Part shown: positions 34,105 through 47,200 of the stretch, piece after piece
Layout: each line of letters opens with the position of its first letter
Numbering within the stretch: position 1 is the stretch's first letter
Assembly (NCBI GenBank): GCA_930367205.1
Contig: OV884009.1
Span: 104,429,189 to 104,493,188 of the forward strand
DNA length: 64,000 nucleotides
Direction of reading: 5' to 3'
Source of the DNA: Acanthosoma haemorrhoidale
Taxonomy: Eukaryota; Arthropoda; Insecta; Hemiptera; Acanthosomatidae
The notes under the pieces: model-generated
Database searches by the model: none
The model's input: the letters and a program-made list of their open reading frames with translations, nothing else
What the model was told of the DNA's origin: nothing
Translations under genes and position numbers: made by a program

Positions 34105-35000
34105 CAGTGGTCGGCAAACTCGTCATCCAAAAGAGCCAAATATAAACAATACAAAATTGAAGTGTATTGAAAGTGCCATTTTCTTTAAACTTGAGCTTTG
34201 CTTTAGTAGAGACATTTTTATGAAAATAATTAGAATTAAAAGTACACTCTCGAGCTTGCCTTTGCTGAATATGCCTTAGTTTAACTAACGGCACATTCAA
34301 TAAAACTTGGTATCATACTAATATAAAGATAATATTTATTTAAAAATATAACACGTTAAATAATATAAGAGGTATCCTTAAAAAAAAACTACAAATACTC
34401 CACTAACGTGAACAATGGCCTTGCATTTCCTTGGAAAGTAAGGGTAAGTAAGGTTTGTATGTTGCTGTTTTTAATTTTAGGCACCATTTCAAGTTCTCAT
34501 CGATAAGCCAATTTCTTAATTTACTCTTGATAAAGTTCATGCTTGAAAATGGTTGTTCGCATAAATATGTAGACCCAAATAAGGAAAGAACAGCAAACGC
34601 TAGTTTCTTCAGTTAATCATATGAGTCAGGAATACTATTCCAGGTGTTAAAAATCAACATATCTTCCCTCTCCAGTTCTTTCAAAGCAGGCCACTTGTGC
34701 TGTAAACTTAATTCACATTTATTATTCTCCAATAGCTCTAAATCAGCATAAAAACGCTCGAATTTTGGGGTCCACAATTCTTTATTTTTTAAATCCAGTA
34801 ACTACATTTCAAAGCTGCCAATATCAATATTAAAGGGCGAAAAATTTATTTCTGTTACCGTGGCATTCAGAGGTTTATTAACAAAGGCTAACGTCGCTTT
34901 GCTGTTGCTAAAGCCTTTGAACCTGCTGAGAAAAGCTTTCTTCATATTTAAGTGTTGCTCTCAAAAAGCAAATGTCAATATTAGACTTATTTGCTCGACA
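34105..35000 (-). mobile_element. hAT transposon relic with transposase C-terminus
   Basis: CAGTGGTCGGCAAACTCGT at 34105 is a typical hAT terminus. On the minus strand, from about 34960 to 34385, the text reads FERFYADLELLENNKCELS, then LFGSTYLCEQPFSSMNFIK, SKLRN and LKWCLKLKTATYKP. This is the hAT C-terminal dimerisation region of the type seen in GTF2IRD2/ZMYM-like transposases. At least two stops interrupt it. The other terminus was not found. Confidence 0.75.
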
Positions 35001-38000
35001 ATATTTCAATAGCCATAGAAAGTGAATTTAGAGTTTCTCTTTCAAGTGTCCCCCCCCCCCGCACATCATTCACATCTGCAGATTGAGAAATGGGAAGGTG
35101 TCCCTCCTATACTGCTATGTTAGTATTCTCCAGCAATCATGACTGTAGAGAGAGTCATTAGAAATAAATAGATCGATAGATGAGGATGATTGAAATGGCT
35201 TAGAGATGAAATTGAAGCCATTCCTAAGCTTTCTAATTCCCTAGAGCAGGCCAGCTAACACTGGGCCTATTCAAATGAAAATTTTAAATATCTCACCTTT
35301 TCTAAACAGTGTGTCAGTAGAAGTCACTGGAACTCCAACACTTGTTCCGGAAGACAAGCAGGAAGTGCAGACCTTACAGTAAAGTTAAGGGCCCAGCACT
35401 TGTCAGAATACTAAGAGAGAAAGTTGACGTAGCACTGACTTATACCCCTAATATACTCTGCCCCAGACCTAAGGGTTAGAGATTTTTTGTCACGTAACTA
35501 CTCATTATACTAGTATTTTATTAATTTGTTTCTCAGTCTTTACGTTGCGTGTTCGTTAATGTAATACTGCTTCTAGACGATCTTCTAGTGGTAAGCTGGG
35601 CTGGATAGAAAAGGAGGGTAGTAGTCCACTGGTGCTGAGGAGCAAGTGAAGGTAGTTATGCCGACATTTGGCACAGCAAAAAAGCTGATCAGAAGAGGGA
35701 GAGAGATGGTATACTATTCCTGATGAGCAAGCACACTAACACAATGCCAGCGCTTAAACCGCCTTATTTCATATAACTAGTGGCTGTAGTTCACTGATCC
35801 ACCAACAATTATGCACGCTCCAAAGACTAACAAGAAGTATGTGGTGTTGCGTTAGGCTACTTTCCCAAAGAAGAGCGAGAAACCCTGTTTAGTCTCCCCT
35901 CATTAACTCTTCTTAGTGATGGAATCGTTCGCGACCGCTGCCTACTTTGCTATAACCTCCTAATCTCTTTTTGTTTACCATGAAGGTTAGCTGAGATGAC
36001 ATCTTTAACCTTCATAGCATTTCTGAGGGAAAATTTAGGTAAATACCTCTCAAATATAATAAACAACACTGTGCGAATTTATTTACTAATTGGGAATTGC
36101 TGGCTGTCTGTAAAATTACCTTTAGAACTATTTTATTTACAAAATATCTATAGTGTATTTTATGATTTTTCTTCTTATGGTAAACTATTAATACTAATAG
36201 TAACCAACACTTTATCATGAGACTAATTCAAATATTTATAATTTAATTAGTTAGAAGAGAGAGCTCATTAATACCTTACTCCTAGCACTCATTTGGAAGG
36301 TTGGAAGCTATATTTATACTGCATCACTAGTAATTTTCTACAAGTTTTTCACATGAACTATGTATCATGTCATGTCTTGTCTTGTGTGTCAACGCCTATT
36401 AATGTTGGTGCTAGTTCTGTTTTCTTGATGTTAGCATCTAATTGTTACTTTTTTTTTTTTTTTTTTGGAAAAACTTAATTATACTTGTTTATTAAACAAA
36501 CTTAAAATTAAATGTGATTGTTGTTTTCACCCAAGCTTTTGCGATAAAGCCCAGTTAAATGAAAATTGGGCTTGCTTATCAATAGAATAGGAAAATTATT
36601 ATTTTTGATAGGGCTGGTTTTATCTTTACCACCAACCGGGCATCAAATGGAACTACCACATAAAATATTATTCCATTTCAGTTTAACCTGTGACCATGAT
36701 GCTATTGACTGTGTAATCACAGTTTAAAAATACACACTAATAATAAGGACATCAAGATCTTTAATTTGTACCTTACTCAAAATAACATAACTTTTTTTAA
36801 TATAAACTAGTTAATTAATGATAAACATGTTTTATGGTAATGGTTATATTTTCATAGATTCCTTCTATCTAATGGGACTTCAATAACAAATTTCATGTTT
36901 CTGCCTTAAATAGTGGTCTCACAAAGACCTAAACATTCAGATGCTGGGAGGGTCATTCCATACCAAATCAACCAATAAAAAATTAACATCAAGAAATTTG
37001 GCCCATACATTCTAATAACATGTACATGTAGCATATATTTTTTTGTGTTTTTAAAAAAAATAACTTTTTAAATTTTGAAACATTTTAAGATTGGTTTGGT
37101 AATGTCAAGTAATGTATCAAATTAAAGCCCTTGAAATTCTGAAAAGAATGACATTATTTTCAGGGCAAGTAGTTTCGGAGCTATAAGCTTTTGAACTTGT
37201 AAAAAAAAAACAGTTGATATTTGTAGTTTTTTTTTAAATTTATAATTCAAAAGCTAAAAATGGGAAAAATCTAAAACTGGTAGTACTTCATATGTAGAAA
37301 AAATCATTGATTTCTGAGACTTCAAGTTCCAGACCATTGGTTGATTTCTCATGGAGTGACCCAGGGGTCAAAACATATGAATGCGTTTATGGAAGAAAGG
37401 CATTGGTCCACTAGACAAAACTTGGGAACATGAAAAAACCTCAGGGTCCTATATCTAGATCTAAATGATGCAAAAGAACAACACATCAGGCTTATAATAC
37501 ACCCTGATTTAAATGTGTCAGATTTATTTTTATTCAATTATTTGTAGTCGTAAAATTTTGATTAATTTTCAAAATGCGTGGGTGGATGCCCTTCTTCTGA
37601 ATATGAAGGTGTTAGGGACAAGACAAGCTAATCTCTTTAGGCAAATGCTTCATTTGACACCACACAAATTTAAAAAGAACATTATTAAAACAATAAATTG
37701 GGTATGATAATTTTGTAAATGTGTCACTCCCCATCGGCATCGGCTTCATTATCCTCACTCCCTCAAGTAGGCTATGAAGTCAGCTCCAGGAAAAAATTCC
37801 TTACATACATAAATCATCCCCATCCCCACGGTGATTTTACCCTGAAGGAGAGTACAAATTGATAATGTTTTTATGTAATTAGGTGTATTCCTCCTTATGA
37901 ACTAAAAATATATTAAAAAAAACGATTTTGATAAAAATTGCCTTTGTTCCATGAACCCGTTCATATGGGTTTCTGGTTTTGAAAAACAAAACAATTTTAA

Positions 38001-38973
38001 CAAGGAGGATAAAAAAGTCTTCAAGAAAAACAGGTGACACAAATTTATACAAGGAAGATGCAGTAAGTGTATCCAGTGGAAAGATTAGCAATGTAGAATT
38101 ACCATCAGTTCTTGCATGGAAATTAATGATGGTAACCATAGACCAAAAACAAAGGTTGCATGTGGCATCACTTTGAAAACTATTTCACCTTCCTTAAGAA
38201 GGTTGAAATTAGTTGTCCTGACCCTTAAATTCAAAAAGATAGAATATAATAGTAAATTTTTGTTTATAGATATTCCAGAGACCACATTTTTTAAAGCAAC
38301 TGATTAGAATACAAGGTTCAAATGAAGGGAATTTCCCCCTGCATTACATTAGTATTACCTATGAGAAGCTGTTATTGCAGAGGGCAAGGTTTATTCGGAG
38401 ATGATCCCATATTGCTCCTAAAGATTGATAACAAACTTATTTTTGGTAAAATTCCATCATAGAAAATCAAAATGCCAGATGGAGTTTTCTTATCAATTGA
38501 TATAGATACTGCTTTTGCTTTTCAACATCATATAAAACTACATATGTAAAAGATATATTTTTAGGTTGGAACTCGCATAGTATTTTCTCCAATGCACAAA
38601 ACAGTATTTGTGCCAAAGTTGGTAGGAATTTCACAATATATAGACAAGGGTAAAGCGGTGTAACCTCAACAATATACCTCATTATATTACTTCACCGTAC
38701 CGAATATTGCAGGAATCTGACAAAAACTATTGTTTGAGAATGAATAAGCCTGTTTTTTGTAAGAATTGGGTTAAATCTTGAGGTTTCAATCTCCTGATCA
38801 TTGCATGGTAAAGAGAGGCATTTGAAGTAAGTGGGATGCTTGTGTATAGGAGTTTCTGTTGAAACAATGTACTCGTGGTAATGAGCCTCCTATTAGATAG
38901 CTGGTATAATGATGTTCAATTTTTATTTGTGAGAGCTTTATTGTTAATATGTGTATACTTTTTTGTTTTCTAG
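35001..38973. other. Region upstream of the first TMEM68 exon seen
   Basis: It contains a C10 run near 35050, a T run near 36450 and the MITE at 36950-37362. The 5' exon(s) of TMEM68, including its start codon, should lie here or further left, but I could not place them. Confidence 0.4.
36950..37362. mobile_element. MITE, 413 bp with 26-bp terminal inverted repeats
   Basis: The left end (36950-36975) and the reverse complement of the right end (37337-37362) match at about 22 of 26 positions, sharing AAATCAACCAA at the inner side. The interior is AT-rich and non-coding. The superfamily is unknown to me, and no target duplication is obvious. A relic of the same end is at 7314-7339. Confidence 0.7.
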
Positions 38974-39109
38974 TTGATTACATTGATATTGACTACTCCC
39001 TGTGGCTAACCTGGTTGCTGACACCTTTGCTCATAACATTCCTCTTGCCTCTCGTTATAATTTTACTTTTTTATACAACTGCTGTCATTCTCTACATTTA
39101 CAAGCACAG
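38974..39109 (+). CDS. TMEM68: TMEM68 exon: membrane hairpin; probable GC donor
   Basis: It starts after TTTTCTAG and encodes VDYIDIDYSLWLTWLLTP and the hydrophobic hairpin ending YIYKHR. The best phase-matched end is CACAG/GCAAGT, a GC donor with otherwise perfect consensus. A GT donor four bases later, CAA/GTATTA, would work only with an acceptor four bases into the next exon. Confidence 0.85.
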
Positions 39110-41242
39110 GCAAGTATTAGTTAATATATACTTATAGTTATAATGTTAGGTCTATCTGACCCTTCAAGTATTAAGTATGCATATGTTCACTAATTTGTTA
39201 CACTCTCCTCATTCTGCAAGATGACGTCAGGAAAATGTTTATCGTTTATCTAAAAGTAAAAATTTAAGACCAAAAGTATTTATATACATATATATATTTA
39301 TTATCAGATTTGTACTAATTATGGCATAGATACTGCTGAGGATCTTAGTATAAATATACACTGACTTAATTTTTAGCATCTTTGGGGCTCCAAAGAACAC
39401 TTTCATGCAACAAATTATTGTGATATTTAGATGTTGTGAGTTTGTGATGTTGCCTTTGATATAAACTCTAAATTAGCAGGCGTAAATAAACGGTAAATGA
39501 TCCGTGGATCAAAGTTCGTGAATGGATGAACATTATTTTGGTGCATTATGTCTAATATTAATAGTTATCATATAAATAAAATCAAGACTTAAATATAAAT
39601 ATTTAATATTGGATTTGTTAACTTTAAAATAACAAAAGTTAATAATATCCGAGACCACTGGCATTGGAAAATAAGAAGGTTAAAAACTCAAGAAGGCAGC
39701 GTAAAGGGATAAGAAGGACGAGCCCACGGTAAACAGCTATCTTTCAATTTGACCCGGCCACGAGACAGGAAGGTTTGAAGAGATGCTAGCAGTGGACGTG
39801 GACTGACCTTGTGCCTAAAAGACGACAGCGAAACACAAAGGCAACCACGCTCTGCTACCAAGAAACCAGAAGAACAGCCGAAGGACGTAATTTAGTAAAT
39901 CTGGCCAGACGCGATTATATTAAGGTAAATTTTAAGTTTAGTTTCTAACATTGTAAATTTGTAACATTGTGATTATATATAATAAACTAATGAAAAGTTT
40001 TGTAATAAAATCTAATTTTCCTTTTGCCAAGAATTCTTTATCAAACCTCAGATAAAAAATTATTTAAACAAAAAAGATAAAAAATGTAACAATATTATCT
40101 CTCTATATAAAACTGTAGATAATAGATAAAAACATTTGCAAAGTGTTTTTGATGCCACAGGAACACGGTGAACTTAAGTGGAAATCAACCTTCACATAGA
40201 ACCACTCCCCTTTAACCTGCAAGGAACATATTTTAAATAAAAAATATAAATAAATCATTTGACAAATTTGATATATAAGTTAATCTCCAGGCAGTAAAGA
40301 TTTGATAAAAAGACAATCCTACACATATAGGATCATGGGTTGTTTACACCCCATGATCATATTTATTTACAATACAGTCATACTCCTGACTTTAACTTAT
40401 ATTTTGTTATATATATTGTTATACAATATTATATATTGTTGTGATATTTGATATTGTGAACACTATGATGTTGCCTTTGATTTGAAATTAAAATTAGCAG
40501 GCATAAAAGGGCGGTAAACGACCCGTGGATCACGGTTATGAAGGGATGGACATTATTTGTTGCCGTTTGATCTAATATTAATATTTATCATATAAATAAT
40601 ATCAATGATTAAATTTAAATATTTCAATATTGGATTTGATAACTTTAAAATAAAAAAAGTTAAAAATATGAGACAACTGACATTGGCAGAAAGAAGGATG
40701 AAAAAATCAAGAAGGCAAGACAAAAGACGAGTGCAAAAAGGACAAGAGAGCGAGAGATGAGCGTTGTTCTTTTTGATCATCATGAGATAAGGTGTAAAAA
40801 TGAAGATGGTGAAATTTGTAGAACTTTAAAAGACTTTTATTTAATGGTGATTGGGCATATAGGAGAACAGTTGATGAAAGAGGATTTTTATCAAAGAAGA
40901 AGGATTGAGGTGATAGCAGTGGATATTTACTGATAGCGTGGGACAGCAGCAACAAAGGAGGAATAAGGAAGAACTCGCCGAAGGACGAAGAAACTAGATG
41001 AAGCAAACAGAAAAGAACATAAAATTTAGTAAATCTGGCCAGTCGCGAAAATAATATTAAGGTAAAATAGAAAATTTAATTAATAAACCATTTTTATTTG
41101 TCACAGACGTGCTTGTACATAAATTAATGAATAGTTTTGTAATCAAACAATTTCCCTTATGCCAGAATTCTTTTTTATATTAACAGAACCTTTAAAACCT
41201 CTGATTAAATTAAAATAAACAATATAGATAAAAAACATAACA

Positions 41243-41273
<31 letters not shown>

Positions 41274-44200
41274 CGTTTTTTATCTTTAATAGTTATATTT
41301 AAATTTTATCTGAGGTTTTTTAGGTTCTGTTAATATAAAAAAGAACTCTAGCAAAAGGAAAATAGTTTAATTACAAACTGATTCAGGGATTTAATCTACA
41401 TATCTACATACATTTAATCTACACACGTACGTGATAAAATTACAATGTTAAAAACTAAACTTAAAATTTCCCTTAACATTAATCGTGACTGGCCAGTTTT
41501 ACTAAGTTGCGTCCTTCGGTGAATTCTTCTGGTTCCTTTTCTTCGCGTGTTTCTTCCTTTGTCTTGTTAGCCGAGCATTGTCCTGGTGCTTGCCTCGTGT
41601 CTCTCACGATGATCGCAGTGGACAAGACTCACCTTGTCTCGTGGGCGGTTCAAAAAGAACAGGACGATCCCTCGGCTCTCCTCGTTTTTATACCCTCTGT
41701 TGCCATCTAGGATTTTTTAACTCTCTTGGTTTTCCAATGCCTGTTGTCTCAGATATTATTAACTTTTCTTGTTTTATAGTTAACAAATCCAATATTAAAT
41801 TATTTATACTTAATTTTTGATATTATTTATTTGATAACTATTAATATTAGACATAACAGTGACAAAAATGTTCATCCTTTCATAGCCATGACCCACGGGT
41901 CGTTTTACCTTTTATGCTCGCTAATTTCGAGTTTATATCAAAGGCAAGATCACAAACTCACAGTATCTAAATATCACAACAATATAATATTATGATTTTA
42001 TTTATTTATGATTAATTTTTTATCTATTTATCTGAGGTTTCAATGGTTCTTGTTAATAATATAGGAAAACTCTGGTTGAAGAAAAATACAAGATTTTACT
42101 AAATTTACACTAATTTTATTTGAATACCCACAACAATTTCAATATCCCAATAATTTTATTATTCACCTTTATATTCAACTCCACAAACAATGACCAGATC
42201 CACTATCTCTTATACATCATCATTTTTGCTTCAACTGTCTAACTTAGGTTGCCATGCCATCAGCAATATCCAGTTCCATCCAATCAATTCCTTCTCCCTG
42301 AACAAAATTCTTCTTTCCAACACTGCTTTTCCACGTCCCTGTTCGCTACTCAACACAAATTGTTCATTTCTTCAAACACCAACACATTGGCTCATGCTTT
42401 CAACCAACTGAAAAAACGCTGACATCCTCATTATATCAGAACAGGCTAAGAACTCCCACAACTGCTGACTCATCTCCCTCTCTTACCAGCTGAACCCCCA
42501 CTTTCCACTGGCCATTTGCCGCTCTTTTTCAAATTCAAATATCTTGATAAATTAATTTGACATCAAATATCACAACAATATATATATATATAAATTAAGC
42601 TCCGGGCAGCATCAGTATCCAACCTTAATCCCTGAACATCAGGATGTAAACATGCCGTCATCATTCCATCCACACCAGGACAGGGTTTATGCAGTTATAG
42701 ATCCTCTTCAGACTGCCTGCTAGGCGCCAGAACGGGACTGAGACGGCGGCGGATGAGGGAATGGCAGAGCAAATGTTAAATGCTCACTTAAAACTCTGCA
42801 AACTTTGGGGCAAAGTTCATGACAGGATCGTGAGGGAGAAGGTAAAGAGTGTGGCTCGGGTAAACCTCAAAGTCCGGGATCGAATGGGGGGGCCTTAAAA
42901 TTGTATATAATAAAATCATTGTATATCATAAAATCGGCTCTAATCAGAGCAAAGAGTCGGTCAGATACGAGCGTCCATTCAAAGTGGTGGTGAGTGATCA
43001 GGGAGCAAGCACATTATCGTCACCATCGAGAGTACAAGACCTCTGACGAAACGGAGGACTGTCCACGTCGAACAGTTAAAACTCCCACCAGGGGAGGGAG
43101 AGTGCAGGCCATGAGTGAGTTGGAGTGTCCTCGCTTCTGCACAGAGCCAAATTTGGTATTGTATACATACATACACTTTGTACCATTTGTAGTATTATCT
43201 ATTTTTTTTTGTTTTTATTTCCTTTTGTTTTTTTTTTAGAATGTACACAGGCTGTGTAGAATTATTGATTTAGCGTAGCCTGTAAGGTGCCATTGTTTTC
43301 TTTGAGTAATAAGCCATGTAATTTTTTTTTACCTTAATCCCCAAACGTAAATATACAGGATTATAGACTTGAAATACAGTCTAGTTCTAACTTTCATGCG
43401 TGTTGTTTCTTAGTACCTTTTTTCCTTTTTTTTTTTGAGTTCTAAAGCCGATAAACATTAACTTATATATATATATATGATATTTATGTAGAATTAATAT
43501 ATTTTATTAATAAAATTAACTATGAACTAGTTAACCCCTAGAACCCCTGATTTTTTGAGAGCATACTATAATTGGCAGTATAAAGTTTCGAGTACTCAAT
43601 TATATACCAAAGGTCGAATAGACAGTATAGATGGTACATAGTTAGAAAAAATCTTTATTCTGGGACTGTGATTTGTATGTATAATAACAAAGTATAAATA
43701 AAGAAATCCAATTCTGGCTAACAAAAATGAAACAATTCGTCACATAGGGGGGGTAATAATTGTAAATTAATAAAGAGTATACATCAAGTGAAAAATATCA
43801 TCCCAGAATTTGTTTACATAAAAAAAAGTATAATACACAATTAAATTTTTAAAAAAAGAAGAGGAAAAAATATTAAAATAAGTAAGTATTAGTGGTTACT
43901 CCTTTACATGCTTACAGCTATTAGAGGAGGGAAGTATTAGGTTGGTGCGTATGAAATGTCGGATTTTCTTTAAATGTGAACGTTTGTCTCCCTGTTTTTG
44001 TTATGCTTTTGTTTTTGACATAACCTGGTTTATAGTCGTACTGTCCATTGCCAGAGTCACATTTTAGCAACGAAGATTTTCTCAAAAGTGTTCCCTTTTG
44101 TTATTTGCTTTGAATTTTGCACCGATATGAATTCAACCGATATTCGTGCAATTTACTTATATGAGTATAAACTTGGTAATAATGCTGTAAAAGCTGCACG

Positions 44201-47200
44201 CAATATAAACCAGGCGTTTGGGGAGAATACTGTGAACGATCGAAAAGTGCAGCGTTGGTTTGAAAAATTTCGGTCTAGTGATTTTTCCCTGCAAAATGAA
44301 CCGCGTGGAAGACCCGAAACATCTGAAAAATGATGCTCTGAAAGCATTGGTGGAAACCAATCCAACTGTTTCTTCAAGGGAACTTGCTGGCAGAATGGAA
44401 GTTGACCATACAACAATATTGCGACATCTTTCTGAAATTGGCAAGGTGAAAAAAATGGATAAGTGGATACCGCACGAACTAACCGAGCGAAATAAGCTGG
44501 ATCGCTTAAACGTATGCTCATCATTGCTAACCCTATTTAATCGATTTAACGCTCAGCCGCATACATCGTACAAAACAATTGCAAAATTAAATGTTAAAAT
44601 ATGAAATTTTGCAGCACCCACCTTATTCACCAGATCTTTCGCCAACCGACTTTCACTTATTTGAACATTGAGAACTGTTTTTACAGGCTAAACAGTACGA
44701 AAATGAAGACAGTCTGAAAAATGCCATATCAGAGTTCATTGATTCTAAAGATCAGAATTTCTTCAAGACAGGCATCTATGCATTAAAATCTTGTTGGGAA
44801 AAGTGTATTGAAGTAAATGGAGCATATTTTGATTAAATAAACAGCTTTTGGAAAAAGATATGCAGTTTAATATATTCACTTAAGAATCCCACATTTCATT
44901 CGCACCAACCTGAAAATATGGATTTGTATTTCCTGTTTGTGAGGTATCTAAAAACTGGCTATTTAGCTTTAGTACCTCAAGCACATTCCAGATTTCCTAG
45001 GAGGAGACCTGGTAGTAGTTAACTGAAAAATAGTGCTACCATTAACTAATGAAGTCATTTAAATATTGAGTGTTATTTTCACAAGCTAAAAAAATGTCTA
45101 AAACAATATAAATACTGTGATTTGATACAATGTCAACATGCTAAGATAATATGCTGTACTCACAAAACATTCAAAATACACAACATCCAAGTCAAAATAA
45201 AAATAAAAATAGCACAAGAAAATATTAACAGAAATTAGTTGGTCTTATATTAAAATTAAAGGCTGAAATATTATAAAAATAAATAGTTGAAAATCTGGTT
45301 AGTTTTTTTAAATAAAATGGATTACTATTTTAGTTTTCAGGGTGTCCTTTTGTTTGTTCAAATTTGAAGAATTCATATGTTTATCCAGTTTAATTTCTGT
45401 GTTTTCCTATCTATTGATTTTGTGTTTGGTTTGTTTTGTTGTGTAGATATTGTGTGTGGGGTAATCTGATGTCCTTCAGTATATGTGCTGATAAAACGAG
45501 CCATCTTTCCTCGATAAGTACTCCTTTCATCTGGTTTCCAGTAAGTCATTCCTATTTAAGATTCCCTACACTAAAGAAAGAAGAGGAACACATTCTGAAT
45601 ATAAAAAAATTCAAGTTCTGTACATTCCTCCAGTCACGACACCATTATTACAGCGCATGGATCAAAATATAATCCCAAAAATAGAACTAAATTACAAAAA
45701 TCTCTCCTTTTGGCTCAAGTGAGGAAAATCTTTAATCCCTTTTTGTTGAAGAAATCATTCCACCGATGACGACGAAGCCAATGATGACTTGGATGTTTCA
45801 ACTCGGCAAACTGTGACCAACAGTGAAACACTCTGCATGAAGTGGGCAGAAGAAAACGATATTGCAAGTAATGATGTATTAGTGCTATTAAGGATGCAAG
45901 AATACGTTTTTTGATAAAATATTTGAAGCTAAGAAACAAAAAAAAATTAATGATTATTTTTCATAAACTTTTTTCTGTTATTTTTACAGAAATTTGTTTA
46001 TATTTACACAAGATATTTGTTTCTTTCTGAAGTATATATTGCATTGTTTCCATATAATTGATTTTAATAAATTTTACCTAATATGTAAATACACAATTTA
46101 ATTTAACTTACTTTGACCTTTTTTAAACTCTTAGGGTTATAAAGTTAATATAATGAACAGGTGAACAGCTATGCTACACAAATTATATCAAATCCTTTAA
46201 ATAGTGTCCAGAAGTGGCGACACTTTGTAATGTCTTTGTTACAAACAAATATTAATATCACATTTTATCTATATAATAAAAAAAACTTGTGAAACATTTA
46301 ATTTTATTTAAATTATCTTTTATTATTAAAAATCTCAGGTTGGGTACCAAAAATACTTAACACTCATACATTTAACCATCCTTACACATAGAAACCTTAC
46401 TATCTATAATTACACTGGAAAAAATGGGCCTTACATGGAAAAAACTAGTTGTGGTACTCACAGTTTTTATCTTGGAATACAAAAATTGTCCCTGTAATAT
46501 GTTGATGAAAAAATAATTCTATCTGCTTCAATATTCTGCTCGTGTCGATCCTTCTCAACCAAGATGCTCAACAGTCTGCATGATGTACAACAGAAACTTC
46601 TCACAATCTTGTCTCAATTCCTCTGTCATACCTTGCACGTGTACCTATCTCACGATCACTTCCTTGATGTTTCTCACTCAGATCCCAGTAAAAGACAGAG
46701 CATCCTTCCTCGCTTGGAGCCTTTACAAGAAAATGCTATTCCATTTGACCACTCTCCTTTTATAGCTCTTTTCCCCCTCTTAAATCTCAGTGCCACTGTC
46801 GTCCGCTATGGGCACACCCATCTATGCCATGGCCTCTATGCCGGTGCAAATATAACGACTTCCATGTCTAATCCATATTTATCAAACTTAGCTTTACTTT
46901 AATAAACTTATCAAATTTAATATATTTTGGCATTCAAAATAACATTACAATATGTTCACACAAAGATGTAAATTTGATTTTTTTACTCCCAATAAACCAG
47001 ATTTTTTGTTAATCTGGCAGTTCTCTGGTCCCATATGTGTCGGACTATCGAGATTGTACTGTAGTGAAATATGTATTATACTTTAGTTAAACATGTTATT
47101 CAATCCTGTTATTGCTTGTTAACAAAACTATTCACCATTTTTATAACTTAAATAGAAATATAATAAACTTTTAACAATATAAAAACATGTTATTGGAATT

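Noticed and set aside
34097..35290. Second terminus of the hAT relic near 35247-35275
   Set aside because: A CACTG string is present, but the flanking 8 bases do not match those at 34097-34104, so it is not a convincing partner end.
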